DNA of 9,241 nucleotides, taken from an uncultured Frankineae bacterium. Lineage in GTDB: Bacteria; Actinomycetota; Actinomycetes; Mycobacteriales; SCTD01. The notes beneath the pieces were generated by a model. The model had not been told where the DNA came from, did not search any database, and saw nothing but the letters and a program-made list of their open reading frames with translations. A program made the position numbers and the translations under genes. Where the stretch lies: positions 1-9,241 of the forward strand of contig CADCUE010000188.1 in NCBI GenBank assembly GCA_902805805.1, given 5' to 3'. Of the stretch, positions 7,351-9,241 are shown piece by piece (the first letter of the stretch is position 1; each line of letters begins with the position of its first letter).

Positions 7351-7818
7351 TCAGGCCGTGACCGGGTCCACCCGGGTGGCGTCCCGCATCACGAGCAGCA
7401 GGTACGCCTGCTCCGGCGTCGTGCCACCTCGGGGTGCGGCGGGAGCGATCCCGTCGGCGTGGGCGATGAGCGGGACGTCGGAGCCCGCGCCGTGGCTGAC
7501 CTGCGCCATCGCCCAGCGGGCGAAGACCCTGCGGTCGACCGTGCGCGCCTCGAGCAGCGAGATGCTGTCGTGCCGGGGATCGCGCTCGATGCGGTCGTAG
7601 AGCGCGCGGACAGCAGCCTCCTCGCCCTCCAGCGTCTGCACGAACCAGTCGTCGGAGACCAGCAGCGCACCGGTGATGTGCGCCTTCTTGTTGTTCGACC
7701 TCGCCGTGCTGAACAGCCGACCCAGTTCGGCCTTCCGGACGTCCGCCGGGATCCTGGCCCGGCTGCGGTAGATCAGGCGGAAGGTGCGCTCGGGCTGCTC
7801 CGGCGCCGCGTCGGTCAT
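7351..7818 (-). CDS. Stand-alone BLUF-domain blue-light photoreceptor
   Basis: This 155-residue protein has a BLUF domain (sensor of blue light using FAD) at about residues 12-108 and a short C-terminal extension (110-155) with no output domain. Aligned by eye with AppA, the flavin-pocket residues are all present: Tyr17 in LIYRSRA (AppA Tyr21), Asn43 in NNKKAHITG (Asn45), Gln61 in FVQTLEGE (Gln63), Trp102 and Met104 in RWAMAQV (Trp104, Met106). It should therefore photocycle; signalling must go through a partner protein, as for other short BLUF proteins. The ATG at 7818 is chosen because GGAAGGA lies five bases upstream (7824-7830) and the longer frame from 7902 adds unrelated residues. It converges with the acyl-CoA dehydrogenase operon and diverges from the haloperoxidase gene, with a 9-bp dyad upstream. 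Confidence 0.93.
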   Translation of the reverse strand: MTDAAPEQPERTFRLIYRSRARIPADVRKAELGRLFSTARSNNKKAHITGALLVSDDWFVQTLEGEEAAVRALYDRIERDPRHDSISLLEARTVDRRVFARWAMAQVSHGAGSDVPLIAHADGIAPAAPRGGTTPEQAYLLLVMRDATRVDPVTA

Positions 7819-7849
7819 GGCAGTCCTTCCGTGCTCGTCGGAGGGCGCT

Positions 7850-7870
7850 CGGAGGCGGGAGCCGCCTCCG
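7850..7870. promoter_or_regulatory. Perfect 9-bp dyad upstream of the BLUF gene
   Basis: CGGAGGCGG (7850-7858) and CCGCCTCCG (7862-7870) are exact inverted repeats separated by three bases. The dyad is 31 bases upstream of the BLUF start and 19 bases upstream of its Shine-Dalgarno sequence, inside the divergent BLUF-haloperoxidase gap. It could be a repressor operator or a hairpin in the 5' leader of the BLUF mRNA. The remainder of the 7819-8051 gap holds a TTGACG hexamer on the minus strand (7939-7934) without a convincing -10 partner; I see no other clear signals. Confidence 0.4.
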
Positions 7871-8051
7871 GACGCGTGGCAGGCCGATCCTGCGTGCCCC
7901 ATTGGTGACTCGACGTCTCACTTTGCGACGGAGCGTCAAGAGAACGTCATGCACACGTCGCGCAACCTGGCAGACGCGCAGTGCGTCCCATGGTCAGATC
8001 TGGCGCCGCATCAGCGCGGAGCTGCTTGAGCGGTCGGGAAACGGGGACACC

Positions 8052-9241
8052 ATGGGGTTCGGGTCGCGGCACGTCGGTCGGCGGGAGCTGCTGCTCGCAG
8101 TCGCGGGAGCAGCGGTTGCAGCGACGCTGCCCGCCGGGCCGGCCTCCGCGGGTGCGTCACAGCCCTGGCTCGGACAGCTGCCCGCCGACACGGCACTGGA
8201 CTGGACCTCCACCGCCTACGACCTGGTCCTCGGCGAGAACCTCACCCCACCGGCGGCGGCCCGCACCTACGCCTACGCCGCGATCGCGATGTACGAGTCG
8301 GTGGTCGCCGGCATGCCGGCGCACCGCAGCCTCGCCGGTCAGCTGCGGGGGCTCGACCGGCTCCCACCCGCACTGCACCTCGGGCAGATCGACTGGCCGA
8401 CCGCCCTGACCACCGCGGTGGCGGCCGTGCTCCGGGAGGTGCTGCCCTTCGCCGCACCGACGACCCGACCGAGGCTCGACGGAGCCGAGCGCGACGCCGT
8501 GCTGGCCCGCCGCAACGCCGGCGTGTCGGACCGGTCGATCGCCGCCTCCGTCGCCCACGGCGGGGCCGTCGCCGCCGCGCTGGTGCGCTGGAGCCGGTCG
8601 GACGGACACGCCGACACGCTCGGTCGCGCCTACGTCCCACCCACCGGCCGACCCGAGCTGTGGGAGTCGACCCCGCCGAACTACCGGCCGGCGATCGAGC
8701 CGTACTGGTCCGAGGTGCGGCCGATGGCGCTGCGCCGAGCGGACGAGGTGGAGCCCGCTCCTCCCGTCCCGTTCTCGACCGAGGCGGGCTCGCCCTTCCA
8801 CCAGCAGGCCCTCGCCCCGTACGAGCAGTTCTCGCGCAACACCGACGAGCACCGGGCCATCGCGCGGTTCTGGACCGACAACCCCGGCTCGTTCTCAGCG
8901 CCGTTCGGGACACCGACCGGGCTGCCCTCCGGTCACTGGATGCAGATCGCCGCCCAGGGCATCGCGCTGCGCGGGGTCCGGCTCGACGGGGCCGTGGAGA
9001 CGCTGGCCATGACCGGCATCGCGCTGCACGACGCCTTCCTCAACTGCTGGACGTGGAAGTACCGCTACAACCTGCTGCGACCCGTCACCTACATCCAGCG
9101 GTACGTCGACCCGACCTGGCTGCCGTTCGTCAACTCGCCGCAGTTCCCCGAGCACACCTCCGGGCACTCGGTCGCCTCGCCGGCGGCGGCGGCGGTGCTC
9201 ACAGCGCAGCTCGGGACCTTCGCCTTCACCGACCACTCGCA
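8052..9241 (+). CDS. Vanadium-dependent haloperoxidase / PAP2-family exported enzyme, 3'-truncated by the window
   Basis: The frame runs open from ATG 8052 to the window end (396 codons so far). It begins with a twin-arginine-type signal: Arg10-Arg11, a hydrophobic stretch (about 13-26) and a likely cleavage after ASA at residue 33, so the product is probably exported folded. The vanadate/phosphate-binding core has motif 1 as Lys336-x6-Arg343-Pro344 (KYRYNLLRP) and motif 2 as SGH (370-372) in FPEHTSGHS, with His372 as the presumed acid-base residue. The third motif, with the Arg and the vanadate-ligating His, should lie just beyond the window. Known family members use peroxide and halide to make hypohalite, though bacterial relatives include phosphatases; the halide cannot be predicted. 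GGGGA lies four bases before the ATG. It is divergent from the BLUF gene. Confidence 0.88.
   Translation, partial: MGFGSRHVGRRELLLAVAGAAVAATLPAGPASAGASQPWLGQLPADTALDWTSTAYDLVLGENLTPPAAARTYAYAAIAMYESVVAGMPAHRSLAGQLRGLDRLPPALHLGQIDWPTALTTAVAAVLREVLPFAAPTTRPRLDGAERDAVLARRNAGVSDRSIAASVAHGGAVAAALVRWSRSDGHADTLGRAYVPPTGRPELWESTPPNYRPAIEPYWSEVRPMALRRADEVEPAPPVPFSTEAGSPFHQQALAPYEQFSRNTDEHRAIARFWTDNPGSFSAPFGTPTGLPSGHWMQIAAQGIALRGVRLDGAVETLAMTGIALHDAFLNCWTWKYRYNLLRPVTYIQRYVDPTWLPFVNSPQFPEHTSGHSVASPAAAAVLTAQLGTFAFTDHS

Noticed and set aside
7368..7379. Perfect palindrome CCACCCGGGTGG
   Set aside because: It lies inside the last codons of the BLUF gene, and 12-base GC palindromes are common by chance here; there is no context suggesting an operator.
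7949..8029. A 26-codon open frame (ATG 7949) ending 22 bases before the haloperoxidase start, as a possible leader peptide
   Set aside because: There is no convincing ribosome-binding site, no regulatory codon run and no attenuator-like pair of hairpins after it. Such short frames are expected by chance in this composition.
9147..9173. Thr in place of Pro before the SGH motif of the haloperoxidase, as a sign of lost function
   Set aside because: Bacterial members of this family often have a TSGH variant, and the vanadate-binding Lys, Arg, Ser, Gly and His in the visible part are all kept.

Overview
The window comes from the chromosome of a high-GC Actinomycetota bacterium. Every credible gene has strongly GC-biased third codon positions, there are GTG starts, and two genes have a TAnnnT box exactly six bases before an ATG with no ribosome-binding site, a leaderless layout common in this phylum. 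A Geodermatophilales-like source would fit, but genus cannot be read from this sequence. I see no rRNA, tRNA, CRISPR array, insertion sequence or other sign of recent mobility.

Layout from left to right. (1) Positions 3-203 hold the end of a small membrane/coiled-coil protein on the plus strand. (2) It converges on sbcC across a strong dyad at 231-268. The minus-strand sbcD-sbcC operon (4486 down to 342) encodes both subunits of the SbcCD (Mre11-Rad50 type) nuclease, coupled by an ATGA overlap. (3) Upstream of sbcD, also on the minus strand, is an unrecognised 68-residue ORF (4572-4778) with its own Shine-Dalgarno sequence, a candidate promoter and a hairpin right after its stop. (4) A compact divergent region (about 4779-4926) leads to a plus-strand operon of two acyl-CoA dehydrogenase-family genes (4927-7308). 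The first keeps a plausible catalytic glutamate at the isovaleryl-CoA dehydrogenase position; the second has none at either known position. This is the pattern of the alpha2beta2 FadE heteromers that oxidise bulky CoA thioesters such as steroid side chains. (5) Convergent to it is a minus-strand gene for a stand-alone BLUF blue-light sensor (7351-7818) with all key flavin-pocket residues. (6) Divergent from the BLUF gene across 233 bases is a plus-strand gene for a Tat-exported vanadium-dependent haloperoxidase/PAP2-family enzyme (8052 to the window end, 3'-truncated).

The genes form separate modules: DNA end processing, acyl-CoA beta-oxidation, and a possible light-sensor/oxidant-enzyme pair. 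The SbcCD and acyl-CoA dehydrogenase modules are well understood at family level. The most speculative and interesting link is the head-to-head BLUF and haloperoxidase genes, whose shared intergenic region contains a perfect 9-bp dyad. I did not find a clearly new multi-gene system.
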